The notes under the pieces are model-generated. The model was given only the letters and a program-made list of their open reading frames with translations, was not told the DNA's origin and did no database searches. A program made the position numbers and the translations under genes. From positions 124,001-188,000 of the forward strand of contig CAVOXF010000001.1 in the NCBI GenBank assembly GCA_963700375.1: a DNA stretch of 64,000 nucleotides, read 5' to 3'. The stretch is from JAHEEL01 sp963700375. GTDB taxonomy: Bacteria; Actinomycetota; Acidimicrobiia; Spongiisociales; UBA5794. Numbering within the stretch: position 1 is the first letter of the stretch; each line of letters opens with the position of its first letter. Positions 33,196 to 42,846 of this stretch are shown piece by piece.

Positions 33196-35195
33196 CTGCG
33201 CCGCAGCCTGCCATGAAAGAGACCGAACGGGTCCGCGGTCAGGGTGGCCCAGGTCATGGCGGTCCGTTCGGCGGTGGCATGGTCGGCCAGAAGCCGCTCG
33301 AATTCGGCCCTTCGATCAAGCGCCTCTTCAGACGCCTGCATCCGGAACGCGCGAAGGTCATCGCCGTGGTCGTTGCCGCCGTCGTCAGCGTGGCGCTCAC
33401 CTCCCTTGGACCGAGAATCCTCGGCCGGGCCACCGACATCATCTTCTCCGGCGTCGTCGGCAGCTCGCTTCCCGAAGGGATGACGAAGGCACAGGCGATC
33501 GACGCGGTCCGGGCGCAGGGACAGAATCAGCTCGCCGACATGCTCAGCGGCGTCGATCTGATACCCGGGGTCGGCATCGACTTCACGGCACTGCGCAACG
33601 TGCTGATCCTCGCTCTGCTCCTCTACGGGGCCTCGGCCCTGCTCAGCTTCCTCCAGGGCTTCTTCCTCAACGACGTGGTCCAGAACACGGTCTTGCGGAT
33701 GCGCTCGGAAGTCGAATACAAGATCAATCATCTCCCCCTCTCCTACTTCGATCGTGTACCGCGCGGCGAACTCCTGAGCCGAGTGACCAACGACATAGAC
33801 AACGTCTCGCAGAGCCTCCAGCAGACGATGAGCCAGCTACTGACGTCGCTGCTCACCGTCGTATTCGTCTTCGCGATGATGATCTCGATCTCATGGATGC
33901 TTGCGTTGATCGCCCTCGTGACGATCCCCCTCACGGTGATCGTCGCCGGGACGGTGATGAGGCGGTCGCAGACCAAGTTCATCACCCAGTGGCGCCGGAC
34001 CGGGCAGCTCAATGCCCAGATCGAGGAAGCATTCACCGGCCACGCGCTGGTCAAGGTGTTCGGACGTCAGAGCGAAGTGCAGGAGACCTTCGAGGTTGAA
34101 AACGAGGAGCTGTATCAAGCGAGCTTCGGAGCCCAGTTCCTCTCGGGGCTCATCATGCCGATCGCGATGTTGATCGGAAACCTCAACTACGTCATCATCG
34201 CCGTGCTCGGTGGCTTGCGGGTCGCCAGCGGCGCGATGAGCCTCGGCGACGTGCAGGCGTTCATCCAGTACTCCCGACTGTTCACCCGCCCGGTCACCCA
34301 GATCGCCTCCATGGCCAATCTCCTCCAATCGGGAGTGGCATCGGCGGAGCGCGTGTTCGAACTGCTCGATGCCGCCGAAGAATCACCGGACGAAGGCCTC
34401 GCCGAGATCCCCACCGATGCGCACGGCCAGGTGGCATTCGACGACGTCTCGTTCCGATACGTCGAGGATCAACCGCTGATCGAGCACGTGAGCTTCTGCG
34501 TAGATCCGGGCCAGACCGTCGCCATCGTCGGACCGACCGGTGCCGGCAAGACCACGCTCGTCAACCTCGTCATGCGGTTCTACGACATCGACTCAGGCCA
34601 GATCACGCTCGACGACGTCGACATCTCAACGCTGCGCCGCGACGCGCTTCGCTCCCAGACCGGCATGGTGCTACAGGACACATGGCTGTTCGAAGGAACG
34701 ATCAGGGACAACATCGCCTACGGTCGACCCGGTGCGGACGATGAAGCGATCCTCGAAGCGGCGCGAGCAACCTACGTCGACCGCTTCGTGGCGCACCTCC
34801 CCAACGGCTACGACACGATCATCGACGACGAGGGCGGCACCGTGAGCGCCGGCGAGAAGCAGCTGATCACGATCGCCAGGGCGTTCCTCGCCGATCCGGC
34901 TCTGCTCATACTCGACGAAGCAACGAGTTCGGTCGATACCCGCACCGAGGTGCTCGTTCAGCGGGCAATGTCGGCATTGCGAGCCGACCGCACGAGCTTC
35001 GTCATCGCTCACCGCCTGTCGACCATTCGCGATGCCGATCTGATCCTGTTCATGGAGGACGGCCAGATCGTCGAGCAGGGGAATCACCAGGAACTCCTCG
35101 ACCTCGGTGCCGCGTACGCGGCCCTCTATGAGTCCCAGTTCAGCGGCCCCGACACCGAAGAAGACCCGCCGTTGATGCCGAACATCGATCGATAG
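33192..35195 (+). CDS. ABC exporter half-transporter, subunit 2
   Basis: A 667-residue fused membrane-ATPase protein with a Gly/Met-rich N-terminal extension of about 45 residues before the six-helix domain, which includes an extracytoplasmic insertion around 90-130. The ATPase domain has Walker A GPTGAGKTT, a catalytic Glu in LILDEATSSVD and an H-loop His in IAHRLSTI, but the signature is VSAGE instead of LSGGQ. Together with subunit 1 this gives one intact and one degenerate ATP site. ATGA overlap with subunit 1. Substrate not predictable. Confidence 0.88.
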   Translation: MTAPQPAMKETERVRGQGGPGHGGPFGGGMVGQKPLEFGPSIKRLFRRLHPERAKVIAVVVAAVVSVALTSLGPRILGRATDIIFSGVVGSSLPEGMTKAQAIDAVRAQGQNQLADMLSGVDLIPGVGIDFTALRNVLILALLLYGASALLSFLQGFFLNDVVQNTVLRMRSEVEYKINHLPLSYFDRVPRGELLSRVTNDIDNVSQSLQQTMSQLLTSLLTVVFVFAMMISISWMLALIALVTIPLTVIVAGTVMRRSQTKFITQWRRTGQLNAQIEEAFTGHALVKVFGRQSEVQETFEVENEELYQASFGAQFLSGLIMPIAMLIGNLNYVIIAVLGGLRVASGAMSLGDVQAFIQYSRLFTRPVTQIASMANLLQSGVASAERVFELLDAAEESPDEGLAEIPTDAHGQVAFDDVSFRYVEDQPLIEHVSFCVDPGQTVAIVGPTGAGKTTLVNLVMRFYDIDSGQITLDDVDISTLRRDALRSQTGMVLQDTWLFEGTIRDNIAYGRPGADDEAILEAARATYVDRFVAHLPNGYDTIIDDEGGTVSAGEKQLITIARAFLADPALLILDEATSSVDTRTEVLVQRAMSALRADRTSFVIAHRLSTIRDADLILFMEDGQIVEQGNHQELLDLGAAYAALYESQFSGPDTEEDPPLMPNIDR

Positions 35196-35203
35196 CGATC
35201 CCG

Positions 35204-38097
35204 CTATCGGTCCGATCCCAGCGCCCACGCGACGAGATCGTCGAGCGGCTCATTCTCTGCCCGCGTCACGATTTCCTGATACCGGTCTTCTCCAAGGGCA
35301 TTTCGGACCACTGGTTCGAAGTTCCACCAGCGGTGGTGCTGCCCCCACGGCGGAAGATTTGGTCGGCAGCCACCGAAGTAGCGGGCCGCCTCCTCCCACC
35401 TCCCTCGGTCGGCGGCGATCCTCCCGAGGATCGAGTAGGGCCGGTCGCACCCATGCCTCCATCGAACGCTCATGGACTTGCTCGAGCCCGCGCCGCGTGA
35501 CCAGTTCTGCTCGATCGATCTCGCCCTTGGGGTGCAGAACGTAGCCGCCCAGGATGATCAGGCCGGTCGCCGACCATCCGGGGCCGCCGATCGTGCTGGC
35601 CTCGGTGGCATGCCGTTCCGCCGACTCGAAGTCGAGCATGAGCGCCTCGGTGGCGGCCAACACCCCGAGGCCAAACATGGCGAGACCCGCTTCGTCGCCG
35701 AGTTCGCGGAACAGCGGAACGGCCTCGGAGAACGAGCGACGAGCGACCTCGAAGTCACCGTCGCCGAAGAATTCTGCCTCGCCGAGGAGGGCGAGCCCAT
35801 AGGCACGCGGAAGGCGCGCCCGTGGTCCCGGCAGAGACTCCAGGATTCGACGGCCCATGGCGACGATGAGAGCCGGCATTCCGAGGAAGACGCCGCCCTG
35901 ACCCTGGCCGTTGTAGGCCCACAGCAGCAGCTTCCATTCGTCGGTCGATTCGAGAAGGCGCACCGCCTCGGCGACGGCCGCTCCGCTGCCGTCGAAGTCG
36001 CCGATCAACTGGGATCCGAAACCGACACACAGAGGCGCTGCGGCCCTCATGTGACTCGGCACATCCTCGGACCCTTCGAGCATGCGCTTCCCGTAGCGGT
36101 AGGCACCGGCCGGATCGCCCCGCCAGAACCAGTAGGCGACCAGTCCGGCCGCTGCCGAGAGGGTGACCGATCGATCCTCGTGCTCGAGCGACCAATCGAG
36201 GCCGGCAAGCAGTTCGTCGTTCATAGCAGCGACTCCTGCCATGAACTCAGGATGTTCCGGGTGTGAACCAGGCCTGGCCGACGATGCTTGCACGGCCGGA
36301 GGAAGTAGCGGCTGTGACGCTGCGCAGCGATCTCGGCTTCGCCACGCCCCGCAAGTTCGGAGCGTCCGTATGAGCCGAGCGAGTCGAGCAACCGGTACCG
36401 AATCTCGCCCTCCCGGCGACCGCTCGGTCCCGACCATCGATGCGTCAACCAAATCACCAAGGTCTGCCGCAACATCGCCCGACGGCAATGGGTCCCACCC
36501 TGCGACGGCATTCGCCGCCGCCAGGTCGAATGACCCGACGAACACCGAGAGTCGATCGAAGAGGGCCTGCTGCCGTGTCGACAACAGGCTGTAGCTCCAT
36601 CCAATCGTGGCCGAAAGGCTCCGGTGTCGTTCTGGTGCGGCCTCATCGCTACTCGCGAGTTCGAGGTGCTGGGACGAGCGAATCGCGATCTGGTCGAGAC
36701 TCAGCGTGGTCACACGCGCCAGCGGCCATCTCGATGGCGAGCGGCAGCCCCTCGAGAACGCGGCAGATTTCCGCGATGTCACTCTGGACACGGTCGGTCA
36801 CGGTGAAGGTCCGATCGATCTGTGTCGATCGCTCTACGAAGAGCTGCTCGGCGTCGGACGCTCCGAACACGCCGACCGGCAGACTCATCGGAGGCACCAC
36901 GTACCGCACCTCACCCGATGCATGGAGCGCTCCGCGACTGGTTGCGAGCACGGTCAAGCCCTCCGCTCGCTCGAGGAGGCCAGTCGCCAGGACTGCGACG
37001 TCGTCGACGAGATGCTCGCAATTGTCGAAGACCAGGAGGCCGTGCCGCGGGGCGAGGAACCGACCAAGGAGCGCCACAGTTTCGACACCCGGCTGTTCCG
37101 CAAGACCAAGCACCTCAGCCGTCTTCGTCGCGACACTTCCGCCCGGAGCGAGTGCTGCAAGGTCGACCCACCAAACACCGTCGGGGAAGCGATCCAGAAT
37201 CCCATGTGCCACCTGCCTCGCGAGCCGGGTCTTCCCGACGCCACCCACTCCCACAAGCGTCACGAGCCGATCGACATCGACAAGCTTGCTCACTTCGGCC
37301 ATCTCACGGCGCCGGCCCACGAACGAGGACACGAACGCCGGAAGGTTCGTCGGCGGGCGGAGATCGAGCCTCGAGTCCTGCACGAGGATTCGGTCCTCGA
37401 GCGTTCTCGTCTCGGCTGAAGGGTCGATTCCAAGTTCCTCGATGAGCGTCTTGCGAAGGTTCCAGCCGGCTCGGAGGGCCTCTGCCTGCCGGTCACTCCG
37501 GTACAACCCCAGCATCAGCGCCCGATGGAGTCGCTCACGCAAGGGGTACTGACGGACCAACCCTTCCAGCTCGGGCAACACATTGTCATGGTGTCCGAGA
37601 GCAAGCTCCGCCTCCATAAGGAGTTCGGTCGACTGCATCTTCGTTTCGTCGAGTTCGAGTGAGCGCCGCTCGAGCAGCGGAGCATCGTCGCAGAGATTGC
37701 CGAACGGCCGCCCGCGCCAGAGTTGGGAGCTCTGATGAAGCAGTGTCGAGACCCGCACCGGGTCTGTGGGGAACAACGCGCGGGCGTCGCTGAGCGCTTG
37801 GCCGAACTCGACCGCATCGATCGAGTCACCGTTCAGATTGATCCGATAGTGCTGCCCGTCGGAGACGACTCGATCGCCGAGGGCCTTCTTGAGATTGGAT
37901 AGGTACGTCCGAACGACGTGCGGAGCAGTACCCGGTGGGGTTTCGCCCCACACCTCGTCGATGAGCCGATCGACGCTGACGGCCTCCGGCGCGGCAGCGA
38001 GGAGGATGGCGAGGACGCGTTGCTGCCGGGGTCCGCCGAGATCGACCTCGGCACCACCATCCACGGCCCTCAGCGGGCCAAGAATCTCGAACCGCAT
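35204..38097 (-). pseudogene. AfsR/SARP-type regulator with BTAD and NB-ARC domains, four frame breaks
   Basis: Read with four one-base corrections, this is a roughly 960-residue regulator. It has an OmpR-like DNA-binding domain (1-95, MRFEILGPLRAVDGG), a BTAD helical domain (~100-245), an NB-ARC ATPase (~265-560; GVGGVGKTRLARQVA, LLVFDNCEHLVDDVA, TSRGALHASGE), and a C-terminal helical TPR-like region ending LVAWALGSDR. Breaks lie near 36732 (extra G, MAA then ARVTTLSLDQIA), 36418 (extra C), 36293 (missing G) and 35436 (extra C), all in G/C runs. Apart from these the protein is conserved, so sequence error is more likely than decay. It is divergent from the two secreted paralogues and may control them. 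Confidence 0.75.
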
Positions 38098-38212
38098 GTG
38101 ACGATCGCCTTCCGATCCATCGTACCGGATTGATACCGGTCGTCGGTGGGGCCGTTTGGACCGTTTCTGGATCGTCCTCGCGGATGATGAGCGGAACAGA
38201 AAGGAGGCCATC

Positions 38213-38737
38213 ATGCTCAAACGATGGTCGATCGGCTCGGTGGTGATCGCTCTCGTGATCCTGATGGCGGTGCCGGCCGCCTCGGCGGGCAGACACGGCA
38301 CCGACCGCCCGTTCAAGGCATCGTTTGCCGGCGAAGTTCACTGGGAGACGCCCGGCGCATTCGAGTCCGATTGCACCTTGGTCACCACGGTCACCGATGC
38401 CTTCGGCAAGGCGACGCACATGGGTCGAACCGCGTTGATGAGCTCCCACTGTCCCTGGAAGGACAGCGAGCACGAGCCCTACGACGGGCGACTTACCCTC
38501 ACCGCCGCGAACGGGGACAGACTCTACGGCGTCTACGACTACCCGGCTATCGATGAAGGTGACCCGGTCATCTTCAACGGCGGCACCGGCCGATTCAAGA
38601 ACGCCACCGGCCAAGCCACGTGGGTCTACGACGTTGAACTCACGTTCCGAGACGATTGTGACCCCGATACTGATCCGATCATGTGTCTGACGAACAGTCC
38701 GTGGACCGCAACACTGACCGGAACCATCAGCTACTGA
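38213..38737 (+). CDS. secreted protein, barrel-like fold, paralogue 1
   Basis: A 174-residue exported protein with signal peptide MLKRWSIGSVVIALVILMAVPAASA. The mature part is beta-rich with DGRLTLTAANGDRLYGVYDYP and FNGGTGRFKNATGQATWVYDVE, the GGTGRF-AxG motif common in bacterial allene-oxide-cyclase-barrel-like proteins. A Cys-containing tail follows (DDCDPDTDPIMCLTNSPW). AGGAGG precedes ATG 38213. It is followed by a close paralogue and sits head-to-head with the AfsR-type gene. Function unknown. Confidence 0.75.
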   Translation: MLKRWSIGSVVIALVILMAVPAASAGRHGTDRPFKASFAGEVHWETPGAFESDCTLVTTVTDAFGKATHMGRTALMSSHCPWKDSEHEPYDGRLTLTAANGDRLYGVYDYPAIDEGDPVIFNGGTGRFKNATGQATWVYDVELTFRDDCDPDTDPIMCLTNSPWTATLTGTISY

Positions 38738-38844
38738 GACAGCGTCGTTGCGTTTAGCGTCGCCGTGGGCGGCCGGCCCACACCGAGTTGGGAGCGGTCA
38801 CACGCATGCTGCTAGGAACTCGGACGAACAGAAGGGAAGCCATC

Positions 38845-39348
38845 ATGCTGAGAAGATGGATGGTTGGCGCGACTGCAGTCGGACTCCTCACGCTGACGAT
38901 GCTTGGCGCTTCGTCGTGCAGTAGTGGAGCGACCGATCACCCGATGGATGCATCGTTCACCGGCGAAGTCCAATGGGGAGCGACCGATCAGTGTCAGGTG
39001 GTCACGACGATGACCGAAGCCACCGGCGAGGACCCGAACCTCGGGTCAATCACCACGACCTGGGCGCACTGCCCCGAAGACGACGTCGTTGACGACGGAC
39101 GGGTGACCATCACCGATAGCGACGGCGACGAGCTCTACGGAACCTATGACTACCCGGAGATCGACAACGGATCACCGATCACGTTTGACGGAGGAACCGG
39201 TCGCTTCGCAGAGGCCACCGGAGCCGCAACAGTGGTCTACGACGTTGAACTCACGTTCCGCGACGATTGTGACCCCGACACTGACCCGCTCATGTGTCTG
39301 ACCAACAGTCCGTGGACCGCAACGCTGACCGGCACCGTCAACTACTAA
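38845..39348 (+). CDS. secreted protein, barrel-like fold, paralogue 2 (possible lipoprotein)
   Basis: A 167-residue paralogue of the preceding gene. Its signal sequence ends LGASSCSSGA, so it may be lipid-anchored where paralogue 1 is simply secreted, although the lipobox is weak. The mature domain keeps FTGEVQW, DGRVTITDSDGDELYGTYDYPE and FDGGTGRFAEATGAATVVYDVELTFRDDCDP. The last ~100 bp are nearly identical in DNA to paralogue 1, while the first halves differ widely. GAAGGGAAGCC precedes ATG 38845. Function unknown. Confidence 0.75.
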   Translation: MLRRWMVGATAVGLLTLTMLGASSCSSGATDHPMDASFTGEVQWGATDQCQVVTTMTEATGEDPNLGSITTTWAHCPEDDVVDDGRVTITDSDGDELYGTYDYPEIDNGSPITFDGGTGRFAEATGAATVVYDVELTFRDDCDPDTDPLMCLTNSPWTATLTGTVNY

Positions 39349-39352
39349 TCAC

Positions 39353-39425
39353 AAACCGTCCCGCGGCCGACGATCGCCTCGGGAATCGGAGGACCGCTCT
39401 CGCCGGTCACCGGCGGGGGCGGTTT
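39353..39425. terminator. bidirectional terminator between paralogue 2 and the TMEM175-like gene
   Basis: AAACCGTCCC (39353-39362) pairs with GGGGGCGGTTT at 39416-39425 (one G-U). An inner hairpin CGCCGG-TCA-CCGGCG occupies 39401-39415. The T run at the right arm and A run at the left suit termination in both directions between convergent genes. Confidence 0.6.
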
Positions 39426-39429
39426 CTCG

Positions 39430-40098
39430 TCAGCCCAGGTCGTCTGCCACGCCCTTGCTTCTCGGGTCCGCATTGATCAGGGCGACCGCCGCGAAGTAGA
39501 GCAAGGGGATCGAGAAATACAGGATCAGGCTGAGCGTGGTCGACCAGTTCGCAGCCACCATCGCCAGCACGTACACCGCGATCGGCGCCGACGTGGTGAT
39601 GCCGATCAGCTGGCGAGATTCCTTCGAAGATTTCTGCCACAGCAGGCCCGGATGGGTCTGGAAGTAGGCGTTGAGACCGATGCGCAGGAGTGAGGCAGCG
39701 ATGAGAACCACGCCGTACAAGTGAAGCGCCACCGGTTCTGTCGAGTACTCGCCGAGGGTCGAGGATGCGAACGGCACGAGCGAGAGAGACAGCAGGAAGA
39801 GGAGGTTGAGCCAGATCGCGTTGTGATCGATGTACCGGACCTGGCTGAACGTCTGCCGATGGAGAGTCCAGAACATCCCGACCAGGAGGAAGCTGATCAC
39901 GAACGATACGAACGTCGGACGCACCTCGGTCAGCGAGTCCGCAAGCGATTGCCCGGATCCCAACTCGGGGACCTTGATGTCGAGCACAAGGATCGTGATG
40001 ATGATCGCGATCACACCGTCGGTCAGAACGACCAATCGATCGGGATCGGCGTTGCGCTGCTCCGCCGGAGTCAGGTCTGTGGTGGTGTTCTTGCTCAT
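39430..40098 (-). CDS. TMEM175-family (DUF1211) potassium channel-like protein
   Basis: A 222-residue membrane protein with six helices. The first carries RLVVLTDGVIAIIITILVLDIKVP, the TMEM175 signature in which the usual FSDG is LTDG. FVISFLLVGMFWTLHRQTF and the final FSIPLLYFAAVALI complete the fold. Bacterial TMEM175 proteins form tetrameric K+-permeable channels without a TVGYG filter. One repeat is present, as in bacteria. The LTDG variant could affect packing of the helix-1 signature. Confidence 0.82.
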   Translation of the reverse strand: MSKNTTTDLTPAEQRNADPDRLVVLTDGVIAIIITILVLDIKVPELGSGQSLADSLTEVRPTFVSFVISFLLVGMFWTLHRQTFSQVRYIDHNAIWLNLLFLLSLSLVPFASSTLGEYSTEPVALHLYGVVLIAASLLRIGLNAYFQTHPGLLWQKSSKESRQLIGITTSAPIAVYVLAMVAANWSTTLSLILYFSIPLLYFAAVALINADPRSKGVADDLG

Positions 40099-40211
40099 CA
40101 GCGCAGAATAGTGAGGCTCGAACCAGTGGCCCGAATTGGGGAGATTCAGCTACGAGCTGCGGGCGTGTACTCATTTCCCCCGACTCCGTGCGGGAGGTGA
40201 AGACGGTCGAC

Positions 40212-41910
40212 CTACTCCGACATCTCGTAGGCGTCGCGTTGGGCGTAGACGTGGTCTTGCCAGATCCTCGCGGCTCGCTCGTCGTCGCGGACGGGGCGGC
40301 GGACCATGGCCAGGCAGAATTCGCTCTGCTCTTCGGTGGTCCCCGCGCGTCCGTTCAGCTCGACGGCGAAGCGCGAGAAGTCCCGCACCGCCACATCAAA
40401 GATCTGGCCAACGAGGTCGTTCGCAATGTCGTAGATCTCGGCGTTCTCCAGGACCAACTGGCAGTAGACCACAAGCGTGAAGAGCTCACCGACCGCAAGG
40501 AGCCAGTCCGTGTCCCGCGTCTGCTCCTCGGTCGGCGTCGCCTCGATCAGCATGGCTTTGAGGACCTCGGCCTGCTCGGCGAACACCTTCACGTTTGGCA
40601 GATCGCAGCGCTCAAAGACGGTGGCGTAATCGTGGAATCGAATCTTGCCGAGCCCTCGGGTCGGTCCCTGGTCGAACAGGAAGTCGTCGTTGACCGGCTC
40701 GTCGCGTCGGCCGACTTCGGGTAGGTCGATCGGCCGGAAGAAGTAGTTCTCCATGAACTTGACGATGAGCGCGATGTTGACGTGCACCGTCCCCTCGAGT
40801 TTCGGAAGCGCCCGAATGTCACGGCGTGGCCATGTCGAAGTAGGTGTCCTCTTCGAAACCCTTAGCCGCGATCACGTCCCAGAGGTGGTTGATCACGTCC
40901 TCACCTTGGGTCGTCACCTTCATCTTGACCACCGGGTTGTACAGCAGATACCTACGGTCCTCCGGTGAGGCCACTCGCATGTAGTCGGCCGCCCGCAGCG
41001 CCACCAGCTTCATCGCCACCAGTCGGGCGTATGCATCGGTGAAGAGTCGCCGGACGTGCGGGAAGTCGGTCACCGCCATCCCATAGAGGTGCCGATGCGC
41101 GGCGTGGGGCACGGCTTCGTAGAAGGCGTGCGTGCAGATTCCGATCGAACCCCACCCCAGATTGAACTTCCCGATGTTCACGGTGTTGAGCGCGGCATCC
41201 CACGCCTCGTCGCCGCGCGAGAGGATGTCCGTGTCCGTGATCGGGTAGTCGTCCAGTTCGTACTCGGACACGAAGTTCTGGCTGTGCACCACGTTCTTCA
41301 CGGCGCGGTACGCCGGGTGCTGCGAGTCGACGACGAAAAAACAGTACTCGCCCGTGTCGCTCATCTTGCCGAACGTAGAGACGAGCGCCGCCTGGTTTCC
41401 GTTGCCGATGTAGTACTTCCTGCCGTTGGCCCGGTAGGTGCCATCGCCAACTGGTGTCAATTCCATCTCGGTGGAGTACAGGTCGGCGCCGTGCTCCTTT
41501 TCGGAGAGGCCAAAGGCGAAGATCGCGCCATCCTGAAGCAGTGCCGCCGTCTTCTGCTTCACCGCCTCGTTGTCGCTCATCCAGATCGGACCGAGTCCGA
41601 GGACCGTCACCTGCCAGGAGTACCAGTACGGCAGACCGTAGAACCCGAGGATCTCTGCGAATTCGCAGATGCGCCACACGTCCCAGCGTGAGTCGGCTGC
41701 GCCGTATCCCGCCGGGGTGCACATCGTGGCGAAGATCCCCTCGCTCGCTACGAAGTCGAGAAAGTCCTGATACCAGACCGCGCCATGGTCATCGTCCTTG
41801 AGACGCCGCTTCCCCTTCGCCTCGAAGAACTCGATGGTCTTTCGCATCACCTCGTCAGATCGGTCATCGGCGTAGGTCCGATCACGGCGCTGCGGGTGAA
41901 GGAGGATCAT
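40212..41910 (-). pseudogene. acyl-CoA dehydrogenase family protein, one frame break
   Basis: Two frames join into a roughly 566-residue acyl-CoA dehydrogenase/oxidase-like flavoprotein. The first part (to ~40822) holds the flavin/substrate region IFAFGLSEKEHGADLYSTEMELTP, YYIGNGNQAALVSTFGKM and FNLGWGSIGICTHAFYEAV. After one shift, at GCCACGCCGTGAC (one C too many), it continues as RDIRALPKLEGTVHVNIALIVKFMENYFF. The Glu that would be the catalytic base is not obvious to me. ATG 41910 is the first plausible start. Single gene. The shift lies in a CC pair and is probably a sequence error. Confidence 0.75.
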
Positions 41911-42047
41911 GTCCTAGCTCCTGTCGTGTCCGGCTCACGGTACCCGATGCCCTACGGATCGAGCGACCCTGCGGCCGAGGATAGACGGCGGCGCCGTGAC
42001 CCTCGCCGGCCGTTCTCATGTCCGTTGCGGGTTCCTAGGGTTTGACG

Positions 42048-42536
42048 ATGAAACGCACACGGCCAGGACCGGAACAGGAATCAGTGTGGGACTACCCCCG
42101 ACCTCCGCGGATCGAACCGGAGACCCGAACGGTTCGGATCATCTTGGGTGGCGAGACGATCGCGGCTACGAATCATGCGCTCCGGGTGCTCGAGACCAGC
42201 CATCCGCCCGGTATCTACGTTCCCTCCGAAGCGTTCGCACCCGGGTCGATCGAGCCCAATCCGCAGCAGACGGTCTGTGAATGGAAAGGATCCGCGGTGT
42301 ACTGGGATCTCAGCGGGGGAGGCGCAACGAGCAGGGCCGCAGCCTGGAGCTATCCCGAACCGCGGCCCGGATTCGAGTCGATCGCCGGATACGTCTCGGT
42401 CTATCCCGGGCGAGTCGACGCCTGCTACCTCGGCGACGAGGTGGTCCGAGCTCAGGAAGGAACCTTCTACGGCGGCTGGATCACCGACGACATCGTCGGT
42501 CCGTTCAAGGGAGGCGCCGGAACCACGGGCTGGTAG
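42048..42536 (+). CDS. DUF427 domain protein
   Basis: A 162-residue protein of the DUF427 family, a small beta-barrel of unknown function. Family features: TVRIILGGETIAATNHALRVLETSHPPGIYVP, then WKGSAVYWDLSGGG, AAWSYPEPRPGFESIAGYVSVYPGRVDA and a C-terminal FYGGWITDDIVGPFKGG. Start ATG 42048; a TTG six bases earlier is possible. Monocistronic. Confidence 0.85.
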   Translation: MKRTRPGPEQESVWDYPRPPRIEPETRTVRIILGGETIAATNHALRVLETSHPPGIYVPSEAFAPGSIEPNPQQTVCEWKGSAVYWDLSGGGATSRAAAWSYPEPRPGFESIAGYVSVYPGRVDACYLGDEVVRAQEGTFYGGWITDDIVGPFKGGAGTTGW

Positions 42537-42720
42537 CCGAACCGCCCCGCCGGGCAGGAGATCCCGCCGTTCTCGTGGCGGCGTCCGGCCGTGCGGGCGA
42601 GGTGCTGGATTCGTCGCCGGAGACGACCGCCTCAGCGACATCATCGACTCCGTCTGGCGACGGGAACCGTCTGGACCGCCGTCTCAGACGGGCTGACGAC
42701 GGCGCGGCCGGCAACGGCCG

Positions 42721-42846
42721 GCAGCCGTTCTGTGGGCTGTCGGCGTCACATACGATGCGGAGAACCCTGGGTTCGCAGCGTCAGCCGTTCTGTGGGCTGT
42801 CGGCGTCACATACGATGCGGAGAACCCTGGGTTCGCAGCGTCAGCC
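42721..42846. repeat. 60-bp perfect tandem repeat, two copies, in a 304-bp gap
   Basis: Bases 42722-42780 and 42782-42840 are identical, and six bases of a third unit (TCAGCC) follow. Each unit contains GAGAACCCTGGGTTCG, an interrupted palindrome (GAACCC-T-GGGTTC), and GCGTCACATACGATGCG. The last unit abuts the stop codon of the aminotransferase fusion (42841-42843). A diverged copy occurs at about 60490-60600. The rest of the 42537-42720 gap holds nothing I recognise. Confidence 0.85.

Noticed and set aside
42721..42846. CRISPR array
   Set aside because: Only two 60-bp units in direct contact with no unique spacers, so it is a tandem duplication rather than repeat-spacer structure.
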